Notes: a model not told the origin generated them from the sequence alone. 64,000 nucleotides of DNA from Plantago major (GCA_026545765.1 CM048840.1:10169265-10233264); one strand, 5' to 3'. Shown: positions 33,939 through 46,445, counted from the stretch's first letter. A program made the numbers and translations.

Positions 33939-35170
33939 CACTACAAAAAAAAAGGATTTAGAGACGGAATTATCCGTCTCTAAATCAATGCCGATCCGTC
34001 TCTAACACCTTAGAGACGAATTTAGAGACGGATAACAGATCCGTCTCCAAACTTGGAGTCTCTAAGGATTTAGAGACGGATAAAATATCCGTCTCTAGTT
34101 AGAGACGAAATTATCCGTCTCTAATAATTCGTTGACTTTTAGAGACGGATAGTTTATCCGTCGCTAAATATGTATTTTTTTTTAAAAAAAAATTTGCAGA
34201 ATTTTATACGTCGAGAATTTTATACGGATATACAATAAATCGATAATTTTATCTTTCGACAATGATACAATAAATTGATAATTTTATACGAATCAACAAT
34301 AAATCGACAACGTCAATACACGAATATACAATAAATCAACAACGTCAATACACGAATAAATCGACAACATCAATACAATATTAAATAATACAAATACAAT
34401 ATTATGTTAATTATACAAAAATAATAAGACAAAAGACAAAAAAAAATATAAATAACGCGCAATTTTTGACGGAGGGAGGCTGTGGTGGATCTGGTCGGAT
34501 GGTGGTGGTGGTGGTGGTGGGAGGCGGTGGACAGTGTAGTGATGGTGGGAGGGCAGTGTGGATGGTGGTGGTGGGAGGCGGTGATAGTGGTGGTGGACAG
34601 TGGGTGGATGGTGGTGGATCTGGTGGTGGTGTGTGGCGTGGTGGTGGAAGGGAGGTGCGTGGTGGTCAGATCTGGTGAAAATGCATCACGCCTCGCCGGA
34701 AAACAACCTCCGTCCTCTACCACCTCGCCGGAAAATGCATCACGCCTCGCCTCCGTCCACTACCGCCTCTGTTACAATTCAATAGAAATGGTGGTGGTGG
34801 TGGAAGGGTGGTGGTGGCGGGGAGGTGGATGGTGGTGGTGGTGGCAGGGAGGTGGATGGTGGTGGGAGGTGAAATGGAGATGGTGGGAGTGGTAGGAGGA
34901 GAAATGGAGATGGTGGGAGGAAGAAGGAGGGTTAAATTAGGGTTTCAGATAGATCTATCTATCCGTCCCTAAAAATGTTTTTTTTTTTTTTGTTTAGTCA
35001 ACTGTTTTAGGGACGGATAAAAAATCCGTCCCTAAAACAGGGACGGATAATCCGTCCCTAAGTAAGGACGGATTAGGGACGGATAGGCCTATCCGTCCCT
35101 AACGTCACCGATTCGTCCCTAACTTAGGGACGGATAATATCCGTCCCTAAATCCAATTTTTCTTGTAGTG
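33939..35170. mobile_element. Non-autonomous CACTA transposon T
   Basis: 1232-bp element starting CACTACAAAAAAAAAGG and ending TTTCTTGTAGTG, flanked by TAT on both sides (33936-33938, 35171-35173). B's 5' LTR has the empty site, AACAAGTATCTGGAG, near 4191. Subterminal repeats are palindromic: the left end uses TTAGAGACGGA / TCCGTCTCTAA units (33957-34170) and the right end uses TTAGGGACGGA / TCCGTCCCTAA units (34960-35150). The centre is AT-rich, then a GGTGGT-rich low-complexity region (34480-34920). No transposase is encoded, so it depends on an autonomous En/Spm-type element. The short open frames in the GGT region are repeat artefacts. Confidence 0.93.
34480..34920. repeat. GGT/GGA-rich low-complexity region in CACTA T
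   Basis: The plus strand is dominated by GGTGGT, GGAGG and GTGGAT runs, giving Trp/Gly- or Val/Gly-like frames without domain structure. Two copies of a GGAAAATGCATCACGCCTCG-like stretch (near 34676 and 34729) flank a short C-rich segment. Confidence 0.8.
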
Positions 35171-36271
35171 TATCTGGAGATGTGAAGGTCTCTGGAAAGG
35201 AATGTGCAATACTTCAGAAAGCATGCATAGTTCCGTTGGCACTACAGGACAAAAATAGTACAATGCAATAAATGCACAGACAGAGACATCTGAACAAAAG
35301 AGGAAATCTCTGAAAAGAGAGAACGTCTTCTGCAATACTATTTGCAGATATCAATAGTTTGAATTTCATTAAGCCTAACGGATACTATTCAAACGGCATG
35401 ATTTTCAACTATAAATATCAACACTTAGAATGCTTGAAAGACACACCTTGAACTTACATTGAATAAACAGAACTCACAACATGAACACTATCTTTCAAAC
35501 TCTCAAGCATATTACTTACCTTCAAGCTTTCTGTTGCGACCAAAGCTCTTGATTCTAAGTAGCACAAAATTTCTAAGTGTCCTGATCCTTAACAAGCATT
35601 GTTATCTGTGAAGGAGTTGAATTAAGATTTCATATCTGAGATTCATTCTGTTGAACACTTATCATAGACTTGGGTCAGTAAAGAACAAGATACCATACAT
35701 TGCAAAGTGTATTAACTATACTTGATTCATAGAGCTATCTGCATAAATAAGTTATTAAAGAAGCTCACCTGACAAACTACCTTAACCAACACCTTAAACG
35801 GCGTGGAGTACAGGAAGTACTTAGTTTGGGAAACTAAGGAATAGCTCAAAAGGTTTTTCAGTACAGGAAGTACTTGGCTGAGAAAGCCGGGGAATAACTC
35901 AGGGGGAACACTTGGTTGGGAACCTAGTGTATTTAGGAATCGAGAGAAGATATTTGTAAGGTTAATTCATTTATCTGTCTTAATGGATTCTAGGTCTGAG
36001 AAAGGTCGAAGTGGATTAGTTGAAGGATTACGCCACCTTCAGTGTTATTTACTTTCTGCAATTTATTACTTGCTTTATTTACTTTGCTAAGTATTTACAC
36101 ATATCTTGCTGAGCACGTGCACTTATTACAAAAAGTCTTCCGCTCTCTGAAATTAAGTATCAGATATCTTCACAAATATCTGAGAAATTGTGTTTATCGA
36201 CAAAAGTTTGAAAAAAGACTATTCACCCCCCCCCCCCCCAGTATTTTACTTTGCCGTTATCTGGACCAATA

Positions 36272-36309
36272 GTGCAGAAGGCTTGGGAACCTCCTGCTCT
36301 GATACCATT
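36272..36309 (-). other. Element A primer-binding site and adjoining leader
   Basis: On the minus strand this reads from the LTR end through AA, then TGGTATCAGAGC (36296-36307), then AGGAGGTTCCCAAGCC. It is an exact initiator-Met type primer site for A. GTGCA at 36272-36276 is the right target duplication of B. Confidence 0.9.
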
Positions 36310-37795
36310 TGTTGGTCCAGATAACGGCAAAGGAAAAGACGGGGGGGGGGGGGGGGTGAATAGTCTTTTACAATTTTGTCGATAAACACAATATTTCAGA
36401 TATCTGATACTTAATTTCAGAGAGCGGAAGACTTTTCTGTGATAAGTGCACGTGCTTAGCAAGATATAAAGTGTTTAAATACTTAGCAGAATAAAGAGAA
36501 CGATAAGTAAATTGTTGAAAGTAAATAACACGTCTTTTATAGTGGTATCTGAAGGTGGCGTAATCCTTCAACTAATCCACTTCGGCCTTTCTCAGACCTG
36601 GAATCCACTAAGACAGATAATTGAGTTCACCTTACAAATATCTTCTCTCGATTCCTAAATACACTAGGTTCCCAACCAAGTGTTCCCCCTGAGTTATTCC
36701 CTGGCTCCCAGCCAAGTACTTCCTGTACTCAGAAACCTTTGAGTTGTTCCTTAGTTTCCCAAACTAAGTACTTCCTATTCTCAGTAACTTTGGATTTATT
36801 ACTTAGTTTCCCAAACTAAGTACTTCCTGTACTCCACGCTGTTTTAAGGTGTTGGTTATGAAGGTTTGTCAGGTGAGTAGTCTTACTAACTTTTCAGTTA
36901 TTTAAGAATACTCTATAGAACAAGAATCACTTAACACACTTAACAATATGTGGTGATATGTTCTTTATTGACCCAAGTCTATGTTAACTGTTCTGGTAAA
37001 TGAAACTCAGATACTTGATCTTTTGATTCAATTCCTTCACAGATAGCAATGCTTGTTAAGGATCAAGACACTTAGAACTTTCGTGCTACTTAGAATTCAA
37101 GAGCTTAGTCGCAACTGTAAGCTGAAGAGTAAGTAGGTTGAAGGCTTGTATGCTTGAATGAATAAGTTCGTTCTGTGTGTAAGTTCAAGGTGTTCAGTGT
37201 GTGTTTTAAGCATTCTAAGTGGTGATATTTATAGTTGAATTTGAAGCCGTTTGAATAGTATCCGTTAGGCTCAATTCAAATTCAAACTATTGATATCTGA
37301 AAATATGCACGCTCGAGCACGTTGTCTCTTTCCGAGACCTCTCTCCAGATACATGTTGAAACATTGTTTCCCAGAAACATAGTTTTATCCAAGGTATCTG
37401 AGTGTAGGTTTATGTGGGCACTTTTCCTCGTTTAGAAACCTTGTGTTCTCAGATATCTTTTGCAAAACTTGTTTATTGAAAAACACTTGTTTGTTTAAGA
37501 TATCTGGACATAGGCATCTGATGAGACCGATTTCCTTCGTCTTTAACAATCTTGTGCAGTCTTCAAATCTTCAAATTTGTTGAACTCTTTTGCCGGATGT
37601 CTTCTTCTTGGTCTTCTTCAAAGATATAAAAATTACATTCAGAGACCTAACATCCTATACAAGATTTGCTAGACTATCATACTTAGTGATTTTCCTCTTT
37701 TATAGTGTTCAAGTGAACTAAGAGTACTAACCACCTTTCTGAGCTAAGATAAGTCATTAGGTTGATGATCAAAATCTAAACAGATATTCCTAACA
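36310..37795 (-). repeat. Element A 5' LTR
   Basis: 1486-bp family LTR in reverse. The plus strand begins TGTTGGTCCAGATAACGG and ends TATTCCTAACA. It has a G-run at about 36340-36355 (the U5 C-run), hairpin-array units at about 36700-36835, and the TATA box at 37226-37233. The base after it starts GTGAG (37796-37800), the presumed right half of A's target duplication; the other half is outside the window. Confidence 0.93.
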
Positions 37796-38483
37796 GTGAG
37801 TTTGAGCAGTCTCCGAGTGTATTCATAATACCTCACGTCGTCTTTGACAGTTTTTCTAAGCTTTGTCTAGTTTTGTTTACTAGATTAGGATAGTTAGTTC
37901 GATCCGCTGCTTAGTGATTTTTCATAGCGTTTACACTTTGTTCAAGCTGTGTATTCGGTTGTAATTCATTATTGTCATAGTGGATTATTTGCCTTATAGG
38001 CCGGAAGGTTATAATATTTTAACCTTCTAGAAACCAAACTTAGTTGTGCTTTTACTTTCCGCTATGATCTTGATTCGTCCAGTAGATTAGTTGTGTGTTA
38101 GTGTATTAACTGTTCTAATTAATACTCTGCTCAATTAAGTATATCGAAGACACTTTTTGATAGTGTTCTTAGGTGTACTGAATACACTAATCTACTCACA
38201 GTATTCTTCTTAGTGTAAGTTTGATTGTTGTTGAGTTTTGGTGTCTTGACTATATGAGTCAACAAAGGTTGTTCCAGTATTATACATACTCTACCTGACT
38301 TCTGTTGTGCTTTACTGATTATCTATATGAGTTTAATTGTAAACATGTTTAGTATTCTGTAGACATCAAGGATCTGCTCTGTCATATCTAATCCAATGTA
38401 TCAGAGACACTAAGTCATAGTGTTCTTTGATATACTTGATTAGCATTAGTGTTAGTGTGTGTTTAACTTGTGGTTATATACAC
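37796..38483 (+). repeat. Element D LTR, part left of solo LTR S
   Basis: Unlike the main family LTR. It has no long open frame, shows repeated themes such as ATCGAAGACACT, ATCAGAGACACT and ATAGTGTTCTT, and leads, after S is removed, into 40093-40190 and then a primer site and gag. I therefore read it as the 3' portion of D's 5' LTR, split by S and cut on its left by A. It contains no gene. Confidence 0.65.
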
Positions 38484-40092
38484 TGTTAGGAATATCTGTT
38501 TAGATTTTGATCAGCAACCCAATGACTTATCTTAGCTCAGAAAGGTGGTTAGTACTCTTGGTTCACTTGAACATTGTAAAAGAGGAAACTCACTAAGTAT
38601 GATAGTCTAGCAAATCTTGTATAGGATGTTAGGTCTATAAATGTAATTTTTATTTTCTTAAAGAAGACCAAGAAGAAGGCATCCAGCAGGAAAAGTTCAA
38701 CAAATTTGAAGATCTGAAGACTGCACAAGATTGCTGAAGACAAAGGTTTTTCCAGATACCTATGTCCAGATACCTTGAAGAAACAAGTGTTTCAAAACAC
38801 AAGTGTTGCAAAAGATATCTGAGAATAAAAGGTTTCTGAAACGAGGAAAAGTGCCCACAGATATCTACACTCAGATACCTTAGATAAAGATTATGTTTCC
38901 AGGAAACAATATATCTTTAACAAGTGGTATCTGGAGTAGTGATAGTCTCTGGAAAAGGACGTGCAAGGCTTCAGAAAGCATGCATAGTTCCGTTGTCACT
39001 ACAGGACAAAGTATAATACAGTGCATTAAATGCGCGGACAAAGATGTCTGAACAAAAACAGTAGCTTCTGAAGAAGAAGACGAACGTACTACAGTACTAT
39101 ACTCAGATATCAATAGGTTGAAATTGAGTTAAGCCTAACGGGTACTATTCAAACGACACTCAAATTCATCTATAAATATCAACACTTAGACTGCTTCAGA
39201 ACACACCTTAGAACACATACACAGAACTAATACTCACACACAAGCTCTCTCAAGCACACTACATACCTTCAAGCTTTCTGTTGCGACCAAAGCTCTTGAT
39301 TCTAAGTAGCACAAAAGTTCTAAGTGTCCTGATCCTTAACAAGCTTTGTTATTTGTGAAAGAGTTGAATTAAGATTTCATATATGAGATTCATTCTCTTG
39401 AACACTTATCATAGACTTGGGTCAGAAAAGAACAAGATACCATACATTGCAAAATGTATTAAGTATACTTGATTCATAGAGCTATCTGAATAATTGAATA
39501 AGTTATTAAAGAAGCTCACCTGACAAACTACCTTAACCAACACCTTAATCGGCGTGGAGTACAGGAAGTACTTAGTTTGGAAAACTAAGGAATAACTCCA
39601 AGGTTACTGAGCATAGGAAGTACTTAGTTTGGGAAACTAAGGAATAACTCAAAAGGTTTCTGAGTACAGGAAGTACTTGGCTGAGAAAGCCGGGGAACAA
39701 CTCAGGGGGGACACTTGGTTAGGAACCTAGTGTATTTAGGAATCTAGAGAAGATACTTGTAAGGTTACCTCATTTATCTGTCTTAGTGGATTCTAGGTCT
39801 GAGAAAGGCCGAAGTGGATTAGTTGAAGGATTACGCCACCTCCAGATACCACTATAAAAAGACTTGTGTTATTTACTTTCTTCAGTCTATTACTTGCCTT
39901 ATTTATCTTGCAAAGTATTTACACTTATCTTGCTGAGCACGTGCACTTATCACAGAAAAGTCTTCCGCTCTCTGAAATTAAGTATCAGATATCTTCACAG
40001 ATATCTGAGAAACTGTGTTTATCGACAAAAGTTTTAAAAGACTATTCAGCCCCCCTCTCTAGTCTTTTACTTTGCCGTTATCTAGACCAACA
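38484..40092 (+). repeat. Solo LTR S of the main Copia family
   Basis: 1609-bp LTR starting TGTTAGGAATATCTG and ending CTAGACCAACA with no internal sequence on either side. The flanks are TACAC (38479-38483) and TACAT (40093-40097), a 5-bp duplication with one mismatch. It contains TATAAATA at 39171-39178 and three hairpin-array units (about 39555-39700). It is the product of recombination between the two LTRs of a former full element. Confidence 0.9.
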
Positions 40093-40246
40093 TACATTGT
40101 TTAATACAATATATCGAAGACACTGTTCAATAGTGTTCTTTGGTGTACTGTATACACTGGTCAACATTATACCAAATCCCGGTCCATACATTTTCATTTG
40201 GCATGAGAGCCAAGCACCTAATTCATAGGTGTTTGGATTTGGTATC
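40093..40246 (+). other. Element D LTR end, primer site and leader
   Basis: Repeats the LTR theme ATCGAAGACACT seen at about 38143. The LTR probably ends at CCATACA (40184-40190). TGGCATGAGAGCC at 40199-40211 resembles the Met-type primer site with two changes. The leader runs to the gag ATG at 40247. Confidence 0.55.
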
Positions 40247-42216
40247 ATGGATTATGCTAATCCTATTGTCAATAGGTTACCTATACTTGATAGCTCCAAC
40301 TACGATCTTTGGAAGACTCGTATTCGCTCGCATATCAAATCAATTGATATTCATGCTTGGAGAAGTGTTATTGATGGTTATACTTTGCCTTTATTACCTC
40401 CTAATGAGGTCAAGGATTGCATCCCTAAGACGGAATGTGATTATAATGAGAAAGAAATTGCGGATGCAAACAACAATGAGAAAGCTCTCAATATCTTTTT
40501 TAGTTATGTAAATCCTCACATGTTTAAACTGATTCGAACATGCTCAACTGCTCAACAGGCCTGGGATATTCTTCAAAGGCACTGTGAGGGAGATCTGAGC
40601 CTGAGAGAATTAAAACTCCAAATGCTTTTGAGTCGTTTTGAAAATCTTAAGATGGGGGAGGAAGAGGACATTACATCCTATTTTGGTAAACTTTTAGATA
40701 TTTCTAACGAAAGTCATATGCTTGGAGACCCTTTTGTCGAATAAGCAATTAGTTTACAAAGCTATTAGGAATCTTTTGAAACGTTTTGAAATGAAAAAGA
40801 TTGTTGTGGAAACCTCTGAGAACTTGGCCACCATGGATCTTCAAACCTTGATGAATATTATGAAAACTTTCGAGCTAGGGTTAAACAACTCTGCTGATGT
40901 TGCCATGATGTAGCATTGTACTTCAATCAAAGTCTTCGGAAACACTGGAAACAGAAGAAGATGATGATGAGTCCAATGATATGTTCAAGGCAATGTTAAA
41001 ACGTTTTCAAAATACTAATCTAAAAGGCAAGTTTAAAGCAGGTTCAAGCAGCAATCCCTTTGGTCAGTCCATATTCCCCTCCAAAGCATTGGTGAAGTAT
41101 TGTTATAAGAAACCCATGGATGAGGATTCTGAAAAACTAAAAAGAACTCAGTGTCATGCATGTCAAGGCTTTGTTCATTATTCTTATGAATGTGCTAACA
41201 CTCTTCGAAAGAAGGGAAATTCGTATTGGGTTTGTTTGAATGATGATGAAGCAGGTACAGAAGAATAAGGGGTTCTATTAGATGAAGAAGTTCATACAGC
41301 TGCACTACACTCCCAAGTCAACTGGAGTGATGGCAATTTTGATGATGCACAATTTTGTTCGAACACTGCTGATAACATATTTGTGCAAGAAATATTTTTT
41401 GCAGGTGTTGCCGATGATATAGTAGATGAGTGTATTGAATGTGAGACATTCTTTGATGAAGCTGATGAACACATACAGAACTTCTGCACTAAAACACCGG
41501 AATCACTGGTGTACTGTGATATGTTGGATCCCCATTGCATGCATGGTTCAGTAGATCTTGAAGCTAACCACACACCTAAGAATGATATGAGCCAAGAAGA
41601 GTTCATTAAGGAACTTGAAGACCTCTATGAGGATGTGTTGAAGGCATGGAAGAAATCTGCCAAGAATGAAAAGGCTTTGTTCAATGAATCAACATATCTA
41701 AAGGAACTGAACAAGTCTTTGCAAGACACCATCCTGAATCTAGAGGTATGTATAACCAGATGGGAAGTGGAATTGAAAAAGGTAACCGTCAAACTGGAAC
41801 TTCATGAGCTTACTTTTGCAAAAACAAATATAGGAACTTTCAAACTTGATGAAATGCTAGGTCTAGGTAATAATGGAACTGCAGGTCTAGGTTTTCAACA
41901 ACTTATTCTGGACCTTAATTCCTATTCCAATGATGCTCCTAGTAATTACCCAACTCCTGTGTTTGTGAAAGAAAAAGGATTGTCTGCCCATAGTAAGAAA
42001 AAGGTTTTTGTGTGTCAGTTTTGTTCTAAACCTGGTCATATTAAACCTTACTGTTTCAAATACCAGAAATCCTTAAAAGAACCCAAAACTCGTGTTTCTG
42101 TAGAGGAAACTACTCTGATTAAGTCTGAATCTATTAAAGACTCCCTACTGAAACCTTTTTTGATTGCAACAAGTCTTGTGCTGATATTGCCAGTAGTAGT
42201 GTTTTCAGTGTTGTAA
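40247..42216 (+). pseudogene. gag: Element D gag, SIRE-like
   Basis: Starts MDYANPIVNRLPILDSSNYD, a typical Copia gag N-terminus, with capsid-like AWRSVIDGYTLP, CSTAQQAWDILQRHCEGD and LRELKLQMLLSRFENLKMGE. Frame changes lie near 40740 and 40912. There are two CCHC knuckles: CHACQGFVHYSYEC (about 41152-41193) and CQFCSKPGHIKPYC (about 42013-42054), separated by an acidic, partly coiled-coil region. A long gag with this knuckle pattern is known from SIRE/Maximus elements, which is why I call D SIRE-like. A TAA near 41268 also interrupts it. It belongs to a different family from A, B, C, E and S. Confidence 0.85.
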
Positions 42217-42356
42217 CAACTCCAGAGTGTTTACTAAATGTTCAATCTTCAGATCCTGGTGTTGTCACTACACTGTCCAAAAACACTACTACTCTGAAAG
42301 GTAAAACCAGACTAAGGGGAGTTTGGATACCTAAGACTGACAATGTTTGCAATATT

Positions 42357-44066
42357 GTGTTTTCTCCTGTTAAGTCTAACCCTGCAGGTACTTGGTACTT
42401 CGATAGTGGGTGTTCTCGTCACATGACAGGTACAAAGACCTACTTGAAGGAGATAATTCCTCTCACCAAAGGAATTGTCACTAATGGTGGAGGAAACAAA
42501 AGCAGGATAATTGGTATGGGTATTTTGAATGTGGAAGGATTTCCAGCACTAAGAGATGTACTGTTAGTAGATGGCTTAGCTGCTAATTTAATTAGCATTA
42601 GTCAACTATGTGATGATGATTTGAAAGTGTGCTTTGATAAGAAATCCTGTGAAGTCTTTGATAGATCCAATTGTTGTGTAATGATAGGCACTAGATCAAA
42701 TGATAATTGTTATAAGTTTAATGATCATGTTGTTTGTAATCTTGTGAAAGTTGGTAATCTTGATAAGTCTGTAAAGTGCGAGGCAATTTTGGGCATTCCC
42801 AAACTGACCAACCATGGTAAGGTCGTTTGTAGAAAGTGTCCTAATGGGAAACATTCCAGGGTATCCCATACAGGTACGGACAAGTGTTTCCAGCTACTAC
42901 GTATGGACCTTAGGAGTCCAATTGATGTTAGTAGTCTTGATAAAAAGGGTTATGCATCTGTAATTGTTGATGATTTCTCCAGGTACATGTGGTTTAAAAT
43001 ACTCAAAGAGAAATATGAAACTTGTAATACTTCCAGGATGTTGCATGCTTGTATTTGGTACTTGTATAGCTGTTCTGTGAATTGTATTAGGTCTGATCAT
43101 GGCAAGGATGTTGAGAACCAGAAACTTGCTCAAATTGATGATACTCATAGTATCTATCTTGAGTTCTCTGCTCCTAAGACACCTCAGCAAAATGGGATAG
43201 CTGAGTGTAAGAATTGCACTTTACGGGATTTGGTTAGAGTCATGTTGAACTCTCTACAGGTCTTAAAGAGACACCAGTCTGAAGTTTGGAATACTGCTTA
43301 TCACATCATTAACAGGGTCTATTTGAGATCTGGCATTTCTAATGAATTGCAAAAGAATAAGAAACTCAACTTGAATTACATTCATATCCTTGGTTGTGTT
43401 TGCTATATTCTGAATGATTGTGTTTGCTTAGGTATGTTTGACCCCTGGGGTGAAAGGGGGATTTGTGTTGACTACTCCCTAAACTGTCTTTTCTACAGGA
43501 TTTATAATCCAAGGATAAAGACCGTTCTGGAGTCAGTCAATGTTGTATTTGATGATTCTACTAGTGTTTCAGGAGAACTTGTTGTTGAAACAGGTACAAC
43601 AGAAGTAGAATATGTCCTTATACCTAGAGGAGTGAACCCAGGAACTTTAGTTCAAGAGCTTCAAAGAAGAGAAGCTGATTCAGCCAGTAGTGTTCCACAC
43701 ACACCTGAGAACAATGAAGTAGAAGACACCAGTGTTCGCACTACACCCGCCGATGTTCTTCATACACCAGAAGAGTTATATGATGAATCAGAAGAACTGG
43801 TAGGTGATGTAGGAGGTAGACAAGATCCATCCTTCAGAAGTAAAAAGGATCTTCCTATCACTCGAGTGATTGGTAATCCAACTAATGGAATACACACCTG
43901 GGCAAGACTCGAGTCGACTATCGACACTTGGTAAAATTATGTGTGTGTATGTCTACCACATCCCCTTTGTTTGTTAGCTCTATGACAGGTACATTCAAGA
44001 TGAGTATGATTGAAGAGCTAACATTTGGTCCACAAGTGAAACAACAACATGATGGTCTGTTTCTGA
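42357..44066 (+). pseudogene. pol: Element D pol remnant: protease, integrase, trace of reverse transcriptase
   Basis: The protease motif TWYFDSGCSRHMTGTK is at about 42390-42437. The GAG-pre-integrase region has lost the usual HxxxGH block: the frame passes from NLVKVGNLDKSVKCEA straight to GIPKL. The integrase core keeps VDDFSRYMWFK, IRSDHGKDVEN and TPQQNGIAEC, so all three acidic residues are present. The frame runs openly to 43934. Beyond the TAA only a scrap of reverse transcriptase remains (FKMSMIEELTFGPQVKQQHD, about 43998-44055), showing a deletion of most of the polymerase. Element F then cuts it at 44067. Confidence 0.88.
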
Positions 44067-45122
44067 TGTGCTCAAATTACTACTTAGGAAAACAAGTAGG
44101 AAGCAGTCATTGTAAAACATACAATGCTAACCACGAGGTTGTTCGCTAAGGAATCAATTAGGCTATCGCAACGATTGAAAACAAACAGTTACTTGTGAAA
44201 CGATGTTGATTTGTTTGAATTTGAGTACTACTAATAACTAGAAAACAGAAAATGCAATGTAGTTGATTTGAATGAGATAGAAGGAACACGATGAATTACG
44301 ATCAAGCAATGGTAATTCGCTCTAGGGATACGTTCATACTGTCACACGGTCGGTGTACAGAAAACTATCAATTCAACCTTTACCAAACGAGTTTGAAGAT
44401 ATTTGAACTAGAGTAATCGTGGGTCGTCAATCCACGATCCTTAACCAAGACGTTTTAGAGAATCTTTGAACGAGAGTATTGAATTGAAGGGTTTTTACGA
44501 AGATCTTTGAACGAGCCTAACCTATATGAATGATTTAAAACCCTAGAAGCGAATATGCAAAGCTATCACGCAACTACCATAATCGGAGTGATTTAGCTAC
44601 TCATAATCGAAGCAAGGATGAAAGAATACAAGATATTGCTCATGATTAACACAAACAGAATGATAATCGCATGCAAGCTCAAACAATTCGAGAAGCAGAG
44701 CAGGAACGAATTGAATAAGATAAAACAATAGAGATTTACCACAGTAACCAGGGATTCGATATCAATCCTTAGATTAATAAGCAAAATCAAGCTCCCAATT
44801 GTTATCAATGTCAAAGTATGTGATGTGTCTCTTCTGGAGTGACCGTTTTCCCCCTTTGACGCCTTTTAACTCCAATTCTTGGTATTTTGGCCTTCCCGCT
44901 CCACTTCTAGCATCCATACGAGGCATTGGAGCTCCATATCTTGTAGATGCATATAAAATAAACCATTTTGCCTTCAATTAGCGCAGTTTAGCCAAATACC
45001 TACAAAATACACAAAGAACAAAACAAGTAAAAAGACTCTAAGAAAACTACTAAAACTATACTCAAGTATGACTAAAAGACGGTAAAAAAGACCAAATGAG
45101 ACGGTATAAAACCGACTCGTCA
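44067..45122 (-). repeat. Element F 3' LTR
   Basis: 1056-bp LTR. The plus strand starts TGTGCTCAAATTAC and ends GACTCGTCA. It aligns with G's LTR (48675-50108) through shared blocks such as ATTCGCTCTAGGGA, TCGTGGGTCGTCAATCCACG and GACCAAATGAGAC. It lacks a segment present in G at about 49500-49900. Confidence 0.82.
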
Positions 45123-46445
45123 AACTCCCCAAATCGAACCTTTGCTCGTCCTCGAGCAAACAAATAAACCAAGACTCAAACCACGAAAACAAACAAAGAG
45201 TCAAGGTCCCAAATGACCTAATCTACCATTGTAAACAGTAAGTCCACGAGATGCAAAAATTTTATCATCAAACCAACTTTGGTAAAACAGTGTACATAAA
45301 ATCAAACACAATCGTTTCCCAGACAAATAGCACTTAAGTGTAGCTCGCTAGTCCCTCACAGGTGAATGCAGTGTATCTCTCACTCTCTTGGAAGTATCCA
45401 AATGGGGTATAAGCTCAAAAAATAAACTGGGAAGGTGACTTGCGTCACAAAGGTGCCTAAAATATCTTATGCTTTTGTACTCGTCTCATTAGATCGAAAG
45501 GGACTTAACAGGCAACTCAATTTTTCAGAAAACAAAAGCTGAAACTGCTCCCCCTATTCAATTCAAAACAACATCAGATCTCGTAATACTTCACTGAATT
45601 AAGTGTGTGGCCGCATTTGGCTCTTTTAATCTCAATTTTTTGCAGGTGTCTGTTTTACCGAAAGTCCGCACTTTTGTGCGCATCAGTTTAGTGTACATGC
45701 CATCAACCCTCACAGACATATGACTTTTTAAGACCTTGCCGGTATATAGGTAGTATTTGAAACATGCCTAACACGACTAATGGTGATCAATGAAGACCAT
45801 AGATCCACCCCGAGATTCAAATATCAATAAGCCTTAGGGAGCGGTAAACAAGCTTTTCAGCAATAACGTAAACAACACATATAAGTCGCAGGGTAACAGT
45901 TCTCTCCCCAAACCTGTTCCTTGGAATAGGGGGGAAGGGCTTAAAAAGAGCATGAAGTTCGTCATCCCTAACAAGACTGAGTACACATAAGTATGAAAAG
46001 GCGCAAGTAATACGTAAAAACTTGCACAACCCAGAAAATCACACAATACATTTGCCGGTACAAGATTTTTCATCGGCTCTTAGGCTTCTCACAGGCTGTT
46101 TGGACCAAAGAGCTAAACAAACTTGCTATTTAAAAGAGAAAGGACCTTGCAGGATTAAAAATACACTGTCCTACTTCCAGCTAATCATCAAACAAAACAT
46201 AAGGAGCAGGTGGATTTATCATCTACAAAGGATGTTCGATTTGGTAAAAGACTCCGACTAACCACGAAAATACTTAAAAGGAAATTAACTAGACCTAGAC
46301 CGACAAAGAAACTGTAACAGAAAAAGGTCACATAACACACAATAGAACATAATACATAGAAGTAAAGACGAATGACTCTAAAGACACAAATAACAGAGAA
46401 AAATGCAGACAAGACACTAGAGAGCGAATTCCCCCTCCCCAAACC
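45123..46445 (-). other. Element F 3' non-coding tail and polypurine tract
   Basis: About 1.3 kb without a credible gene. Next to the LTR is ACTCCCCAAATCGAACC followed by TTGCTCGTCCTCGAGC (minus strand: a G-rich polypurine tract before TGA). A second minus-strand purine run, GGTTTGGGGAGGGGGAATTC, lies at about 46429-46448. In many gypsy elements such a run follows the end of pol, so this stretch is probably the post-pol region. Confidence 0.55.

Larger units (their letters stand above)
3769..36271 (+). mobile_element. Copia element B (main family), split by nested C and CACTA T
   Basis: B is a plus-strand Copia element inserted in A's leader. Its parts are a truncated 5' LTR (3769-4854), gag (4855-6985), pol (7026-10370), linker (10371-11363), ORF3 (11364-14387 continued at 30717-32118), ORF4 (32159-33153), polypurine tract (33505-33519) and 3' LTR (33520-36271). 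Element C interrupts ORF3 at 14388-30711 and CACTA T interrupts the 3' LTR at 33939-35170. Removing both leaves roughly 15 kb, and about 1.3-1.4 kb more is lost in a deletion joining the 5' LTR to mid gag. It could only move with help from another element. Confidence 0.94.
33520..36271 (+). repeat. Element B 3' LTR, interrupted by CACTA T
   Basis: LTR of about 1517 bp once T (33939-35170) and one TAT are removed. It starts TGTTAGGATTATCTG like B's 5' LTR and ends CTGGACCAATA, with C-to-T change from the family ending CCAACA. It contains TATAAATA at 35410-35417 and two hairpin-array units at about 35800-35900. The U5 end holds a long C-run at about 36226-36239. Confidence 0.92.

Noticed and set aside
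34466..34895. Open frames rich in Gly, Val and Trp in the CACTA element
   Set aside because: They come from GGTGGT low-complexity DNA, are open in several frames at once and have no domain; not genes.
36223..36462. Small minus-strand frame with PPPP at the A LTR
   Set aside because: Produced by the G-run and LTR sequence; it crosses the primer site and has no conservation as protein.
37796..38483. Possible host intergenic DNA between A and S
   Set aside because: Its repeated ATCGAAGACACT theme continues beyond S at 40110 into a primer site and gag, so it is better read as D's LTR.
38484..40092. S as the 5' LTR of a full element
   Set aside because: No primer site or family gag follows it, and D's sequence resumes after a 5-bp duplication; it is a solo LTR.
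46188..46445. C-terminal extension of the F protease frame
   Set aside because: It extends through the purine run into the 3' tail and reads as random hydrophobic sequence; most likely chance readthrough.
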